The notes under the pieces: model-generated | Databases searched by the model: none | The model's input: the letters and a program-made list of their open reading frames with translations, nothing else | What the model was told of the DNA's origin: nothing | Program-made: the position numbers and the translations under genes | DNA from: Azohydromonas lata NBRC 102462 | Lineage (GTDB): Bacteria; Pseudomonadota; Gammaproteobacteria; Burkholderiales; Burkholderiaceae_C | Direction: 5' to 3' | NCBI GenBank assembly: GCA_945878385.1 | Contig: CAMCTE010000021.1 | Coordinates: forward strand, 1 to 21,044 | Length of the DNA: 21,044 bases | Shown here: in pieces, positions 20,907-21,044 of the stretch | How positions within the stretch are numbered: the stretch's first letter is position 1 | Layout of the letters: every line of letters begins with the position of its first letter

Positions 20907-21044
20907 TCAGAACGGCAGCTTCATGCCCGGGGGCAGGGGAAGCCCGGCGGTGAGCTTGCCCATCTTCTCCGACGAAACCTGCTCGGCACGCCGGACCGCA
21001 TCATTGAAGGCGGCGGCCACCAGGTCTTCCAGCATGTCCTTGTC
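20907..21044 (-). CDS. ybaB: YbaB/EbfC family nucleoid-associated protein, C-terminal part
   Basis: The window edge cuts this gene; the last 45 codons are present and end with TGA at 20909-20907. The protein end reads LVAAAFNDAVRRAEQVSSEKMGKL followed by TAGLPLPPGMKLPF, which is the characteristic tail of YbaB/EbfC, a small dimeric DNA-binding protein that coats the nucleoid. It directly precedes recR, as in the common dnaX-ybaB-recR operon; dnaX would be expected further upstream on this strand, outside the window. Confidence 0.92.
   Translation of the reverse strand, partial: DKDMLEDLVAAAFNDAVRRAEQVSSEKMGKLTAGLPLPPGMKLPF

Noticed and set aside
1..21044. A hidden defence island, mobile element or CRISPR array
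   Set aside because: All long stretches are accounted for by core metabolic and housekeeping genes, and no transposase, integrase, spaced repeats or tRNA-linked attachment sites were seen.

Overview
The window is a dense stretch of bacterial chromosome with high GC, ATG/GTG/TTG starts and many overlapping or nearly touching genes. The protein sequences and gene neighbourhoods (alaA-hom-thrC-moeA-moaD-moaE, ybaB-recR, and gloB beside a YafS-like methyltransferase and rnhA) suggest a betaproteobacterium of the order Burkholderiales, probably a Comamonadaceae relative. That placement is inference from resemblance, not from a search. I see no tRNA, rRNA, insertion sequence, prophage, CRISPR array or origin. 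The longest stretch without a gene is 166 bp (7798-7963), and it carries a strong hairpin terminator.

Layout. At 1-265 is the end of an unrecognised plus-strand gene. From 6805 down to 272 a minus-strand run encodes alanine transaminase (alaA), homoserine dehydrogenase (hom), threonine synthase (thrC), MoeA, MoaD, MoaE and the fluoride channel CrcB. Several junctions are TGATG overlaps or gaps of a few bases, so most of it is probably one transcription unit. From 6845 to 9634, plus-strand genes encode an Mth938/Xcc1710-like protein, a Bcp/PrxQ peroxiredoxin and a PIN-PhoH protein. From 12600 down to 9631 lies an acuI-prpE pair for acrylyl-CoA reduction and propionate activation. From 12718 to 16570 are an NlpC/P60 peptidase and a second molybdenum cofactor group, moaA-mobA-moeA. 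From 17974 down to 16596 are a methyltransferase and rnhA. From 17981 to 20277 are gloB and an MltD-type transglycosylase. From 21044 down to 20314 are the end of ybaB/ebfC and recR.

How the genes work together. Six proteins belong to molybdenum cofactor synthesis: MoaA starts the pathway, MoaD and MoaE form molybdopterin synthase, two MoeA proteins insert molybdenum, and MobA attaches GMP. MoaC and MogA/MoaB are not in the window. AlaA, Hom and ThrC serve alanine and threonine synthesis. AcuI and PrpE both lead to propionyl-CoA. RecR and YbaB belong to the recombination and replication neighbourhood usually headed by dnaX.

Most of this is ordinary core genome, and I found no convincing new multi-gene system. 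The points most worth a second look are: an apparent 17-residue internal loss in the first MoeA; a short leader ORF with a good ribosome site and an internal hairpin just before acuI; a terminator hairpin pressed against the phoH start, with a -10-like box upstream; and a four-copy 10-bp repeat that contains the alaA stop codon.
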